Source: an uncultured Prevotella sp. (GTDB lineage: Bacteria > Bacteroidota > Bacteroidia > Bacteroidales > Bacteroidaceae). From it: a stretch of DNA of 43,092 nucleotides. Within the stretch, counting starts at the first letter, position 1, and each line of letters starts with the position of its first letter. The translations under genes and the position numbers were made by a program. Below are positions 18,079 to 26,576 of the stretch, piece after piece. The stretch is from contig CABUHE010000016.1 of the NCBI GenBank assembly GCA_902491375.1, positions 1-43,092 on the forward strand. Direction: 5' to 3'. Below the pieces are notes generated by a model, which ran no database searches, was not told the origin of the DNA, and was given only the letters and a program-made list of their open reading frames with translations.

Positions 18079-18280
18079 AAAAGCGTATTGACTTCACTCT
18101 TCATGCCAACGTTTCTGTCTAAGTATTTATGCGTTTACCAGGCATCACGACGGCCGCCAAAGCTGTGTACATAACAAGATTACATTCAAAATCGCATTAA
18201 TATTGGACAAAAGAGATTTAAAATGAACAAAATAACAATAATTACGGTCTACATATAGCCCGAATTTGTAAAAATTGTTA

Positions 18281-18288
18281 TTACTTTG
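18281..18288 (+). promoter_or_regulatory. -7 element directly before cysQ
   Basis: TTACTTTG followed by CA differs from TAnnTTTG at one base. It lies only 8 bp before the cysQ ATG, so a transcript from here would be leaderless or nearly so. Confidence 0.4.
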
Positions 18289-18296
18289 CAAACTAA

Positions 18297-19133
18297 ATGA
18301 TAGATAAAAGTTTTCTTTACATAGCCATCCAAGCGTCGATAGACGCCGGAACGGCAATAATGAAGATTTACAACGACCCGGAAGCCGATTTCGAAATTGA
18401 GCGAAAGGCTGACAACTCACCGCTGACAATAGCCGACCGAAAAGCAAACAGAATTATATGCGACATGCTAAGCCAACAGACTCCCTACCCCATTCTCAGC
18501 GAAGAGGGCAGCCATCTGCCGATAGAGAGCCGGCGCGAATGGCACGGCATGTGGATTGTCGATCCGCTTGACGGCACAAAAGAATTTATCAAGCGTAACG
18601 GCGAATTTACTGTAAACATAGCTTACGTAAACGACGGGCAGCCTGAAGCCGGGGTGATATACATACCGGCCAGACACGAACTCTACTTCGGCAGCACAGA
18701 CGCAGGCGCATATAAGATAAGCGATATTGACTCATTGCCTGCCGGAGAAACGTTCCAGTCGCTTACTGAAAAGGCCGAGCGGCTGCCGCTGGATGTCTGC
18801 CGTCATGACGGTTTCGTAGTAGTAGCATCGCGCTCACACCTGAACAAAGAGACTGAAGACTACATAAGCGAGATGAAGAAGTCGCACGACAATGTTTCGA
18901 CCGTATCGCGCGGCAGCTCGCTGAAGCTCTGTCTTGTGGCCGAAGGAGCAGCCGACGTATATCCGCGCTTCGCGCCTACAATGGAATGGGACACTGCCGC
19001 AGGTCATGCCATAGCCTTGTCTACAGGACAATGCGAGGTTGTAAGGGCTGACGACGGTAAACCACTGACGTATAACAAGGCGGACCTGCACAACCCGTGG
19101 TTCATAGTCCGCAGAAAAAGCAACGCGCTATGA
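18297..19133 (+). CDS. cysQ: 3'(2'),5'-bisphosphate nucleotidase
   Basis: 278 residues of the inositol-monophosphatase superfamily. It hydrolyses PAP (adenosine 3',5'-bisphosphate) to AMP, clearing the inhibitory product of sulfotransfer from PAPS. The metal-binding motifs are present: EEG in LSEEGSHL, DPLDGTKEF near residue 87, and WDTAAGHAIAL near the C-terminus. It is first in a plus-strand run with a permease, cysC, cysD, cysN and a sulfotransferase, which fits PAP recycling. Its stop overlaps the permease start (ATGA). Confidence 0.93.
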   Translation: MIDKSFLYIAIQASIDAGTAIMKIYNDPEADFEIERKADNSPLTIADRKANRIICDMLSQQTPYPILSEEGSHLPIESRREWHGMWIVDPLDGTKEFIKRNGEFTVNIAYVNDGQPEAGVIYIPARHELYFGSTDAGAYKISDIDSLPAGETFQSLTEKAERLPLDVCRHDGFVVVASRSHLNKETEDYISEMKKSHDNVSTVSRGSSLKLCLVAEGAADVYPRFAPTMEWDTAAGHAIALSTGQCEVVRADDGKPLTYNKADLHNPWFIVRRKSNAL

Positions 19134-20698
19134 CGTTCGAGATTGTCTTCGTACTGCTCGGTCTGGCAGCCATGCTGACAGCGCTTATCATGGACAAGAT
19201 GCGCCCTGGCATCGTGCTGCTGTCGCTTGTTGTAGCCTTCATGGTGGCAGGCATAATCACCCCGGAGCAGATGGTGGCAGGCTTCAGCAACCGCGGCATG
19301 ATAACAGTCGCACTGCTGTTTCTCATCAGCGAAGGCATAAGGCAGAGCGGCGCACTGAGCGCAGTGGTAAAAAAGCTGTTGCCAGACAAAAAGATTTCAA
19401 CCGCAAGGGCACAACTGCGGATACTGCCGATGGTAAGCGTATTCTCGGCGTTTCTCAACAATACGCCCGTTGTGGTGATATTTGCTCCGATACTGAAAAA
19501 CTGGTCTAAGAAGGTAGGTCTGTCGTGTACAAAGTTTCTTATACCATTGTCTTACGCCACAATCCTCGGCGGATTGTGTACTCTTATAGGCACATCGACC
19601 AATCTTGTGGTACACGGCATGATGATTGACAAAGGTTTCGCAGGACTTAAAATGTTCGACCTTGCGTTCATCGGCATACCTATAACCATCGTCGGACTGG
19701 CTTTCATCATACTTGCCTCAGGCAGACTGCTGCCTGCCGAACGCCCTGACAGCATTGAGGACGAGGAAAACGAACGCACGGTTACTACCGGGCAGCATGT
19801 AGTCGAGGTCGTATTGGCATCGCGTTTTCCCGGACTGAAACACAAACTGAAGAACTTTGACTTCAAGCGCCGCTACGGTGCTGAGATTATCGAGGTAAGA
19901 CAGGGCGGACAGGTGTTCACTGACAACCTCGGAGAGATAAGACTTCAGCAGGGCGACACACTCGTGCTGCTCGCCGACGAAGCCTTTACAAAGGCCTGGG
20001 GCGACTCTTCCGTTTTCCTGATGATGACCAACGGCAAGGAGATACCGACACGGAAGATGCCTGAATGGAAAAAATGGACAGCGCTGGCGCTGCTCATCAT
20101 AATGATTGCAGGAGCCACAATAGGCGAAATGCCTGCAATACGCGAGATGTTTCCGAACGTAAAGATGGACATGTTCTTCTTCGCATCGGTAACCACAGTG
20201 GTAATGGCCTGGCTCAAAATTTTCCCTCCAAAGAAATACACAAAATATATCAGCTGGGACATTCTCATAACGATAGCCTGCGCATTCGCCATAAGCACCG
20301 CCATGGAAGAGTCAGGACTGGCTGACATGATAGCCGACTTTATCAAGAGAGTGGCAGGCTCGCTGGGTGCATGGGGCGCTCTTGCGCTGCTCTACATTGT
20401 AACTCTTGCTATCACAGAGCTTATAACCAACAACGCGGCAGCAGCCCTCGCATTCCCGCTGGCGTTAGAGACTGCGACAAAATTCGGCGTCGATCCTATG
20501 CCGTTTTTTATCGCGATATGCGTCGCCGCATCTGCCGGCTTCGCCACACCGATAGGCTATCAGACCAACTTAATAGTCCAGGGAGCCGGCAATTACCGCT
20601 TTACAGACTTTCTGAAGATAGGTCTGCCGATGGATTTCATCGTCATGGTAATAGCCGTTGGCCTGATACCGCTCATCTGGCCGTTCACTGCGGCATAA
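19130..20698 (+). CDS. SLC13/DASS-family permease with TrkA-C domain, probable sulfate transporter
   Basis: 522 residues from ATG 19130, which overlaps the cysQ stop by 4 bp; an in-frame ATG at 19097 lies inside cysQ and is unlikely. Two transmembrane halves carry the family signatures LNNTPVVVIF and GTSTNLVVHG (about 109-163), and TNNAAAALAFPLA and GYQTNLIVQG in the second half. Between them, at about residues 220-300, is one TrkA-C (RCK-C) regulatory domain (VVEVVLASRFPGLKHKLKN, GDTLVLLADEAF). Its place between cysQ and cysC makes sulfate the likely substrate; sequence alone does not separate sulfate from dicarboxylates. Confidence 0.88.
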   Translation: MTFEIVFVLLGLAAMLTALIMDKMRPGIVLLSLVVAFMVAGIITPEQMVAGFSNRGMITVALLFLISEGIRQSGALSAVVKKLLPDKKISTARAQLRILPMVSVFSAFLNNTPVVVIFAPILKNWSKKVGLSCTKFLIPLSYATILGGLCTLIGTSTNLVVHGMMIDKGFAGLKMFDLAFIGIPITIVGLAFIILASGRLLPAERPDSIEDEENERTVTTGQHVVEVVLASRFPGLKHKLKNFDFKRRYGAEIIEVRQGGQVFTDNLGEIRLQQGDTLVLLADEAFTKAWGDSSVFLMMTNGKEIPTRKMPEWKKWTALALLIIMIAGATIGEMPAIREMFPNVKMDMFFFASVTTVVMAWLKIFPPKKYTKYISWDILITIACAFAISTAMEESGLADMIADFIKRVAGSLGAWGALALLYIVTLAITELITNNAAAALAFPLALETATKFGVDPMPFFIAICVAASAGFATPIGYQTNLIVQGAGNYRFTDFLKIGLPMDFIVMVIAVGLIPLIWPFTAA

Positions 20699-20748
20699 AC
20701 AAAACACTTCGTCTGACGCCATTGAAGGCGCGGACACGATTCATACAG

Positions 20749-20768
20749 GCCGGCTGACAGCAGCCGGC
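20749..20768 (+). other. Intercistronic hairpin between permease and cysC
   Basis: GCCGGCTG-ACAG-CAGCCGGC is a perfect 8-bp GC-rich stem with a tetraloop. There is no T run after it, so it more likely protects or divides the mRNA than ends transcription. Confidence 0.5.
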
Positions 20769-20795
20769 AGATGACCGTTACATTAATCAGAAAAT

Positions 20796-21419
20796 ATGAA
20801 AAATATATATCCTATATTCGACAAGATGCTCACACGGGCAGACAAAGAAGAACTGCTCGGCCAGCACGGACTGATGATCTGGTTCACCGGACTGAGCGGT
20901 TCAGGCAAAAGCACGATCGCACTGGCACTCGAACGCGAACTGCATAAGCGCCACTTGCTCTGCCGTGTGCTCGACGGCGACAACATAAGGAGCGGCATAA
21001 ACAACAATCTTGGCTTCTCATCAGAAGACAGAGTGGAAAATATACGCCGCATAGCAGAGATTGGCAAGCTTTTTGTAGATACTGGAATAATAACCATCGC
21101 AGCTTTCATCAGCCCGAGCGAGAGCCTCAGACAGATGGCAGCTGACATCATCGGGCGTGACAATTTTGTAGAAGTATATGTCAGCACGCCCATCGAAGAG
21201 TGTGAACGCCGCGACATTAAGGGCCTTTACGCAAAAGCACGGCGAGGCGAAATAAAAGAGTTTACAGGCATATCGGCACCATTTGAGGCCCCTGCCAGCC
21301 CCGACCTTTCTCTCGACACATCCCGACTGCCGCTGGAAGAGTCGGTCAACACCCTGCTTGAACTTATTCTGCCAAGAGTAACAGCAAGGCCAACAAACGA
21401 AACAAACAATACAAAATAA
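20796..21419 (+). CDS. cysC: Adenylylsulfate (APS) kinase
   Basis: 207 residues. It phosphorylates APS with ATP to give PAPS. The P-loop GLSGSGKST is at 32-40, followed by LDGDNIRSGINNNLGFS (the DGDN APS-binding region) and FISPSESLRQMA. It ends 4 bp before cysD. A stand-alone kinase together with separate CysD and CysN gives the complete route from sulfate to PAPS. The C-terminus (TARPTNETNNTK) is a short polar tail. Confidence 0.95.
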   Translation: MKNIYPIFDKMLTRADKEELLGQHGLMIWFTGLSGSGKSTIALALERELHKRHLLCRVLDGDNIRSGINNNLGFSSEDRVENIRRIAEIGKLFVDTGIITIAAFISPSESLRQMAADIIGRDNFVEVYVSTPIEECERRDIKGLYAKARRGEIKEFTGISAPFEAPASPDLSLDTSRLPLEESVNTLLELILPRVTARPTNETNNTK

Positions 21420-21423
21420 AGGA

Positions 21424-22338
21424 ATGGAAGAAGAATATAAACTTAGCCACCTTAAAGAGCTTGAAGCGGAGTCGATACATATAATCCGCGAGGTGGCAGC
21501 CGAGTTTGAGAACCCGGTGATGCTCTACAGCATCGGCAAGGACTCGTCTGTCATGGCACGACTTGCCGAAAAGGCTTTCTACCCTGGCCGTCCGCCGTTC
21601 CCCTTGATGCACATTGACTCTAAATGGAAATTCAAGGAGATGATAAAGTTCCGTGACGAATACGCCAAAAGCCACAACTGGCGACTCATTGTGGAAAGTA
21701 ATATGGAGGCATACCGCGCCGGTGTCGGTCCGTTCACACACGGAAGCAAGGTTCACACAGACATAATGAAGACGCAAGCCCTGCTCCATGCGCTCGATAA
21801 GTATAAGTTTGACGCCGCGTTCGGCGGCGCACGACGCGACGAGGAGAAATCGCGCGCTAAGGAAAGGATATTCTCTTTCCGCAACAAGTTCCACCAGTGG
21901 GATCCAAAGAACCAGCGCCCGGAGCTATGGGACATATACAACACGCGCATCAGAAAAGGCGAAGGCGAAATCCGCGTGTTTCCTCTGAGCAACTGGACAG
22001 AACTCGACATCTGGCAGTATATCCGTCTGGAGAAGATTCCGATAGTACCGCTTTACTTCGCAAAGGTACGTCCCGTGGTAAACATAGACGGACAGCTGAT
22101 AATGCCTGACGACGACCGTCTGCCTGAAAAATACCGCGACAAGATAGAATACAAGAAGATACGTTTCCGCACACTTGGCTGCTGGCCGCTGACAGGAGCA
22201 ATAGAGAGCGACGCCGACACGATAGAGAAAATCGTTGAGGAGATGATGACAACTACCAAGAGTGAGCGCACAACGAGAGTCATAGATTTCGACCAGGACG
22301 CAAGCATGGAGGAAAAGAAACGTGAGGGATATTTTTAA
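21424..22338 (+). CDS. cysD: Sulfate adenylyltransferase subunit 2
   Basis: 304 residues, the catalytic subunit of heterodimeric ATP sulfurylase (ATP + sulfate to APS + PPi). The PP-loop is SIGKDS (residues 36-41), and FGGARRDEEKSRAKERIFSFR is the family's conserved arginine-rich stretch. RTLGCWPLTGAI and the C-terminal ERTTRVIDFD are also typical. It lies between cysC and cysN with short spacers, so one transcription unit is likely. Confidence 0.96.
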   Translation: MEEEYKLSHLKELEAESIHIIREVAAEFENPVMLYSIGKDSSVMARLAEKAFYPGRPPFPLMHIDSKWKFKEMIKFRDEYAKSHNWRLIVESNMEAYRAGVGPFTHGSKVHTDIMKTQALLHALDKYKFDAAFGGARRDEEKSRAKERIFSFRNKFHQWDPKNQRPELWDIYNTRIRKGEGEIRVFPLSNWTELDIWQYIRLEKIPIVPLYFAKVRPVVNIDGQLIMPDDDRLPEKYRDKIEYKKIRFRTLGCWPLTGAIESDADTIEKIVEEMMTTTKSERTTRVIDFDQDASMEEKKREGYF

Positions 22339-22374
22339 GCCGGAAGGAAAGCCACAGACGGCAATACTTCTGGT

Positions 22375-23901
22375 ATGTTCCTAAAAGACAAAACAATGGA
22401 AGAATTAGACAAAAACAAATACGGCAACCCTATGGAGGGTGAAGAACGAGGCGGTATGTCGATAGACGAATTCCTTGCCAACGACGAACGCAAAGACCTG
22501 CTGAGATTCCTTACGGCAGGCTCGGTTGACGACGGCAAGTCTACATTAATCGGCCGACTGCTCTTCGACAGCAAGAAACTCTATGAAGACCAGCTTGTCG
22601 CTCTGGAGCGCGACAGCAAACGTGTAGGCAACGCCGGCGACCATATTGACTACGCCCTGCTGCTTGACGGTCTGAAAGCCGAGCGCGAGGAAGGCATCAC
22701 GATAGACGTGGCTTACAGATATTTCTCGACCAACAAGCGCAAGTTTATTATCGCCGACACTCCCGGACACGAGCAATACACTCGCAACATGATAACCGGC
22801 GGCTCTACCGCAAACCTCGCAGTAATACTCGTCGACGCACGTGCAGGAGTGGTTACACAGACCAGACGACACACTTTCCTTGTATCACTGCTCGGCATAA
22901 AGCACGTTGTTCTGGCTGTAAACAAGATGGACTTGGTAGATTTCTCGAAAGAAGTTTACGACAAGATAGTAGCAGAATACACTGCGTTTACAGACAAGCT
23001 GGGCATTCCCGACGTACAGTGCATACCGCTGTCAGCGCTCGACGGCGACAACGTTGTAGACAAATCGGCAAGAACACCGTGGTACACCGGCGAGTCACTG
23101 CTCAGTCATCTTGAGAATGTTGAGACAGGAAACGACCACAATCTGACCGACTTCCGCTTCCCTGTCCAGTATGTACTGCGTCCTAACGTTGACTTCCGCG
23201 GCTTCTGCGGAAAGATTGCTTCGGGCGTAATACGTAAAGGCGACGAGGTCATGGCACTGCCGTCAGGCAAAAAGTCGCGCGTAAAGAGCATAGTAACATA
23301 CGACGGTGAGCTTGACTATGCCTTTCCACCTATGTCGGTAACGCTTACACTTGAGGACGAGATTGACGTGTCAAGAGGCGAGATGCTGGTACATCCCGAC
23401 AATCTGCCTGACACAGGCCGTAACTTTGAAGCCATGCTGGTATGGATGGACGAGGAAACGATGAACATGGACAAGCAGTTCTTCCTGAAGCAGACTACAA
23501 ACACAAGCCGTGCCAAGATTGACTCAATAAAATACAAGATTGACGTCAATACGATGGAGCATCTGTCAGTAGAGAACGGCAAACTGGCTGAAGACGATGT
23601 GCCGATGAAGCTGAACCAGATAGCCCACGTTGTCGTAACGACCGCCAAAGAGCTGTTCTTCGACCCATACAAGACCAACAAGGCCACCGGCGCGTTTATC
23701 CTTATAGACCCGATAACCAACAATACGAGCGCGGTAGGAATGATTCTCAACAAGGTAGACGACAAAGACATTCACAACTCTATCGAACCGGCTGTGATAA
23801 ACCTGAGCAAACTCGGCATTGCAGAGGAGCATTATGACGCGATATGTACAGCTGCAAAAGAACTTGAACGGCAGGGATATGCCGTCAAGGTAGTACGCTG
23901 A
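22375..23901 (+). CDS. cysN: Sulfate adenylyltransferase subunit 1 (GTPase)
   Basis: 508 residues. An EF-Tu-like GTPase that drives APS synthesis by CysD. G1 is GSVDDGKST (49-57), G3 is DTPGHEQYTRN and G4 is NKMD, followed by beta-barrel domains. There is no fused APS kinase, in line with the separate cysC. Two starts are possible: ATG 22375 (MFLKDKTMEEL) and ATG 22396 (MEELDKNKYG); the second has a better A-rich upstream context, and the family core begins later at SIDEFLANDE. Confidence 0.94.
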   Translation: MFLKDKTMEELDKNKYGNPMEGEERGGMSIDEFLANDERKDLLRFLTAGSVDDGKSTLIGRLLFDSKKLYEDQLVALERDSKRVGNAGDHIDYALLLDGLKAEREEGITIDVAYRYFSTNKRKFIIADTPGHEQYTRNMITGGSTANLAVILVDARAGVVTQTRRHTFLVSLLGIKHVVLAVNKMDLVDFSKEVYDKIVAEYTAFTDKLGIPDVQCIPLSALDGDNVVDKSARTPWYTGESLLSHLENVETGNDHNLTDFRFPVQYVLRPNVDFRGFCGKIASGVIRKGDEVMALPSGKKSRVKSIVTYDGELDYAFPPMSVTLTLEDEIDVSRGEMLVHPDNLPDTGRNFEAMLVWMDEETMNMDKQFFLKQTTNTSRAKIDSIKYKIDVNTMEHLSVENGKLAEDDVPMKLNQIAHVVVTTAKELFFDPYKTNKATGAFILIDPITNNTSAVGMILNKVDDKDIHNSIEPAVINLSKLGIAEEHYDAICTAAKELERQGYAVKVVR

Positions 23902-23914
23902 CAACCTATAAAGA

Positions 23915-23978
23915 CTGCGCCTTTTCAGCCATACCTGGCCGCTATACGGCAGGCGGCTAAGAAGGCGCAGAACTTTTA
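23915..23978 (+). terminator. Hairpin after cysN, probable terminator or attenuator
   Basis: CTGCGCCTT (23915-23923) pairs with AAGGCGCAG (23962-23970), with further pairing inside (CAGCC/GGCT), and is followed by AACTTTTA. The T run is short, so partial read-through into the sulfotransferase gene is plausible. Confidence 0.55.
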
Positions 23979-23995
23979 TCAGCCACAAGGCACAA

Positions 23996-24030
23996 GCCCC
24001 GGCATGAGCTTTAAACAGGCTCGAAGGGGC
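23996..24030 (+). other. Second hairpin before the sulfotransferase gene
   Basis: GCCCC (23996-24000) pairs with GGGGC (24026-24030), and inside it GAGC (24006-24009) pairs with GCTC (24019-24022). It ends 27 bp before the sulfotransferase ATG and could shape translation of that gene. Confidence 0.4.
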
Positions 24031-24057
24031 ATAAAACCACTAATTATGATTTAAACT

Positions 24058-25164
24058 ATGGGACTGATTGAATTTAACAAACTTCCGATAAACACGCTTG
24101 TAGGCGCTGACTGGCACACGTTCAGAAGCATAACTGACGGACAGACCATCGACCGCAGATACAGAGGAAAATACAGGCTGACAAAAGCCGTGTGCCGTCT
24201 GCTGTCCACTCTTGCGCCTATACAGGACCGCAGATATGAGAAACTGCTGGCAGACAAACCGCTTGAGCATGCTCCCGTGTTCATACTCGGCCACTGGCGC
24301 AGCGGTACTACATTCATGCACAACGTGCTGTCGTGCGACAAACACTTCGGCTACAACACCACTTACCAGACCGTTTTTCCACACCTGATGATGTGGGGAC
24401 AGCCGTTTTTCAAGAAGAACATGGGATGGCTGATGCCCGACAAGCGGCCGACTGACAACATGGAACTGGCCGTAGACCTGCCACAGGAGGAGGAGTTCGC
24501 CCTGAGCAACATGATGCCATACACCTATTACAACTTCTGGTTCTTGCCGAAAAACATGATGCAGTATGCCGAGAAGTACCTTCTCTTCAACGACATCAGT
24601 CAGAAAGAGCTGAAAGTGTTTGAGGAAACGTTTGTAAAGCTGATAAAAATATCGCTCTGGAACACACACGGAACACAGTTCCTGAGCAAGAATCCGCCTC
24701 ACACAGGGCGCGTAAAAGAACTTGTAAAGATGTTTCCTGATGCCAAGTTCATATACCTTATACGCAATCCCTACACCGTGTTCGAGTCGACGCGCAGCTT
24801 CTTCACAAACACTATCAAGCCACTGAAACTTCAGGACATAAGCGACGCCGAACTACAAGACAACATCCTGAAGATTTACGCAAAGCTATATCATAAGTAT
24901 GAGGAAGACAAACACCTCATACCTGAAGGCAACCTGATAGAAGTGAAGTTTGAAGACTACGAGAAAGATCCGTTCGACATGACTCAGGAAATATACCGCA
25001 AGCTGAGTCTGCCGGGCTTTGACGAGGCACGCGAGGCAATTGCTACATACGTGAACAAGAAAAAGGGATACAAGAAAAACAAGTATCAGTATAAGCCTGA
25101 AACGGTCAGACTCGTTGAGCAGAACTGGGGTTTTGCGCTCGAACAATGGGGTTACAGTCTTTGA
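24058..25164 (+). CDS. PAPS-dependent sulfotransferase
   Basis: 368 residues, cytoplasmic, no signal peptide. The 5'-phosphosulfate-binding loop is seen in FILGHWRSGTTFMHNVL (about 76-91) and the 3'-phosphate-binding region in IYLIRNPYTVFESTRSFF (about 232-249). It should transfer sulfate from PAPS to a hydroxyl acceptor. It lies 156 bp after cysN, with two hairpins between. In B. thetaiotaomicron a similar cluster with a sulfotransferase (around BT_0412-BT_0416, from memory) sulfonates sterols such as cholesterol. Whether this protein shares that substrate cannot be told from the sequence; glycans or lipids are alternatives. Confidence 0.9.
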   Translation: MGLIEFNKLPINTLVGADWHTFRSITDGQTIDRRYRGKYRLTKAVCRLLSTLAPIQDRRYEKLLADKPLEHAPVFILGHWRSGTTFMHNVLSCDKHFGYNTTYQTVFPHLMMWGQPFFKKNMGWLMPDKRPTDNMELAVDLPQEEEFALSNMMPYTYYNFWFLPKNMMQYAEKYLLFNDISQKELKVFEETFVKLIKISLWNTHGTQFLSKNPPHTGRVKELVKMFPDAKFIYLIRNPYTVFESTRSFFTNTIKPLKLQDISDAELQDNILKIYAKLYHKYEEDKHLIPEGNLIEVKFEDYEKDPFDMTQEIYRKLSLPGFDEAREAIATYVNKKKGYKKNKYQYKPETVRLVEQNWGFALEQWGYSL

Positions 25165-25206
25165 TTTTTATTTTACAGGAATACAGGCATTGAACTGTTG
25201 AGAAAC

Positions 25207-25290
25207 AAAAGGCGGTCTTTTACATTCTAAAAGACCGCCTTTTACTATACAATCGGGCATGTTTTACAACGCAAAAGATGCTCTTTTACA
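25207..25290. repeat. 22-bp-period palindrome array, locus E
   Basis: Units start at 25207, 25229, 25251 and 25273, exactly 22 bp apart. Units 1/2 form a perfect 15-bp stem (AAAAGGCGGTCTTTT with AAAAGACCGCCTTTT) and a 7-nt loop. Unit 3 is worn (AATCGGGCATG) but keeps the phase. It sits between convergent genes (sulfotransferase and fructokinase) and could end transcription from the left. Positions 25291-25488 show no ORF or clear element. Confidence 0.88.
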
Positions 25291-25488
25291 AAATCAATGA
25301 TTTTCATACATAGCAAAATTGAGCTTCAGTCATCATCTGCGTGCATATAAAAGCCTCAACACTCTGATATTCAACCTGTTAACATCAAGCCCGACAACAA
25401 CATGCGGAAATAGCCGATTAATATTTTCAGGACACCTTACAGCGTATCCATAAGCATTTTGAAAATGGCGTAAAATAACGAAACAGCA

Positions 25489-25539
25489 CATACAAAAAAT
25501 AAGACATTGTATCCCGGTAATACCGGAACACAATGTCTT
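25489..25539 (-). terminator. Terminator of the fructan operon, after fructokinase
   Basis: AAGACATTGT (25501-25510) pairs with ACAATGTCTT (25530-25539), with an inner CCGGT/ACCGG stem. On the minus strand it is followed by a T6 run (25499-25494). It lies 31 bp after the fructokinase stop. Confidence 0.82.
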
Positions 25540-25570
25540 AATATGTCCTAAATACAATCTTTTTACGCTA

Positions 25571-26464
25571 TTACTTATTTACCTTTTCCAATATAGAGTC
25601 AGGAAGTACAGGCATTGCGCCGCTCTGTGTGCAGACGTATGCAGAAACTTCAACAGCCAGTTTGTGAGCGTCAGCTACGCTCATACCCTTCAATATGGCT
25701 GCGCAGAATGTTGCGGTGAATGAATCACCGGCGCCGACAGTATCGATAACATCGACATGAGGAGTCGGCTGGAATGACATGCAGCCCGGTGTGAATACGT
25801 AACTTCCGTTAACACCGCATGTTAGAACAAGCATATCAAGATTATACTTGCCGAGGATAAGCCAGCACTTGTTGCTCATATCAAGTCCAGGATAGTCGAA
25901 CATACGTCCTATAAGAACAAGCTCCTCATCATTGATTTTAAGAATGTTACAATGCTTCAGAGAGTCCATGAGAATCTCCTTTGTATAGAAATTCTGACGC
26001 AGATTTATGTCGAAAATCTTCAGACGGCCACCTTCGTTAGGCATAGCCTCGAGGAATTTCTTAATCGTCGTACGTGAAACGATGTTTCTCTGTGCGAGAG
26101 AACCGAAGCATACGGCACGGCAGTTCTTTGCTACTTCCTCAAGTTCTGAGGTGAAAGGAATATTGTCCCATGCCACATTCTCACGGATGTCATAAGTCGG
26201 TATACCGTTGTCATCAAGAGAAACCTGAACAGTTCCTGTAGGATAAGGAGTACGTGGCATAATATAATTAAGGCCTTTTTCGTCGAGAGCCTCAACTGTC
26301 TCATCGCCGAGTTTGTCCTTACCCAGGGCACTGATTGCCAGCGAATTAAATCCGAACTGGCCTACATGATATGCAAAGTTTGCAGGTGCACCACCCAATT
26401 TCTTACCTTCCGGGAGTACGTCCCACAACGCCTCGCCGAGTCCTACTATAATATCAGTTTTCAT
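25571..26464 (-). CDS. Fructokinase (PfkB/ribokinase family)
   Basis: 297 residues. It phosphorylates imported fructose with ATP. The first PfkB signature region GGAPANFAYHVGQFG is at 24-38 and the second, DTVGAGDSFTATF, is at 241-253 with catalytic Asp247. It is last in the fructan locus, after the MFS permease, but separated from it by a hairpin with a T run (26484-26570), so its level may be set by read-through. Fructose specificity is inferred from the GH32 and permease neighbours. Confidence 0.9.
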   Translation of the reverse strand: MKTDIIVGLGEALWDVLPEGKKLGGAPANFAYHVGQFGFNSLAISALGKDKLGDETVEALDEKGLNYIMPRTPYPTGTVQVSLDDNGIPTYDIRENVAWDNIPFTSELEEVAKNCRAVCFGSLAQRNIVSRTTIKKFLEAMPNEGGRLKIFDINLRQNFYTKEILMDSLKHCNILKINDEELVLIGRMFDYPGLDMSNKCWLILGKYNLDMLVLTCGVNGSYVFTPGCMSFQPTPHVDVIDTVGAGDSFTATFCAAILKGMSVADAHKLAVEVSAYVCTQSGAMPVLPDSILEKVNK

Positions 26465-26483
26465 AATAATTGTATTTTAGGAT

Positions 26484-26570
26484 GAAAAACCGAAGGCTGT
26501 ATGAGTTTGAAGAGCCTTTACGACCATTGCATTGAGTCTTCACTGCCCGTTCGGTCATATAGCCTACGGT
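26484..26570 (-). terminator. Internal terminator/attenuator between permease and fructokinase
   Basis: On the minus strand an arm of 16 nt (26570-26555, ACCGTAGGCTATATGA) pairs with 26504-26489 (TCATACAGCCTTCGGT) and is followed by TTTTTC. It starts 6 nt after the permease stop codon. No promoter consensus is visible in the 20 nt left before the fructokinase start. Confidence 0.55.
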
Positions 26571-26576
26571 ATTGTT

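Noticed and set aside
19097..19129. Upstream ATG for the SLC13 permease
   Set aside because: It lies inside cysQ and adds a polar HSPQKKQR stretch; ATG 19130 overlaps the cysQ stop in the classic coupled ATGA arrangement.
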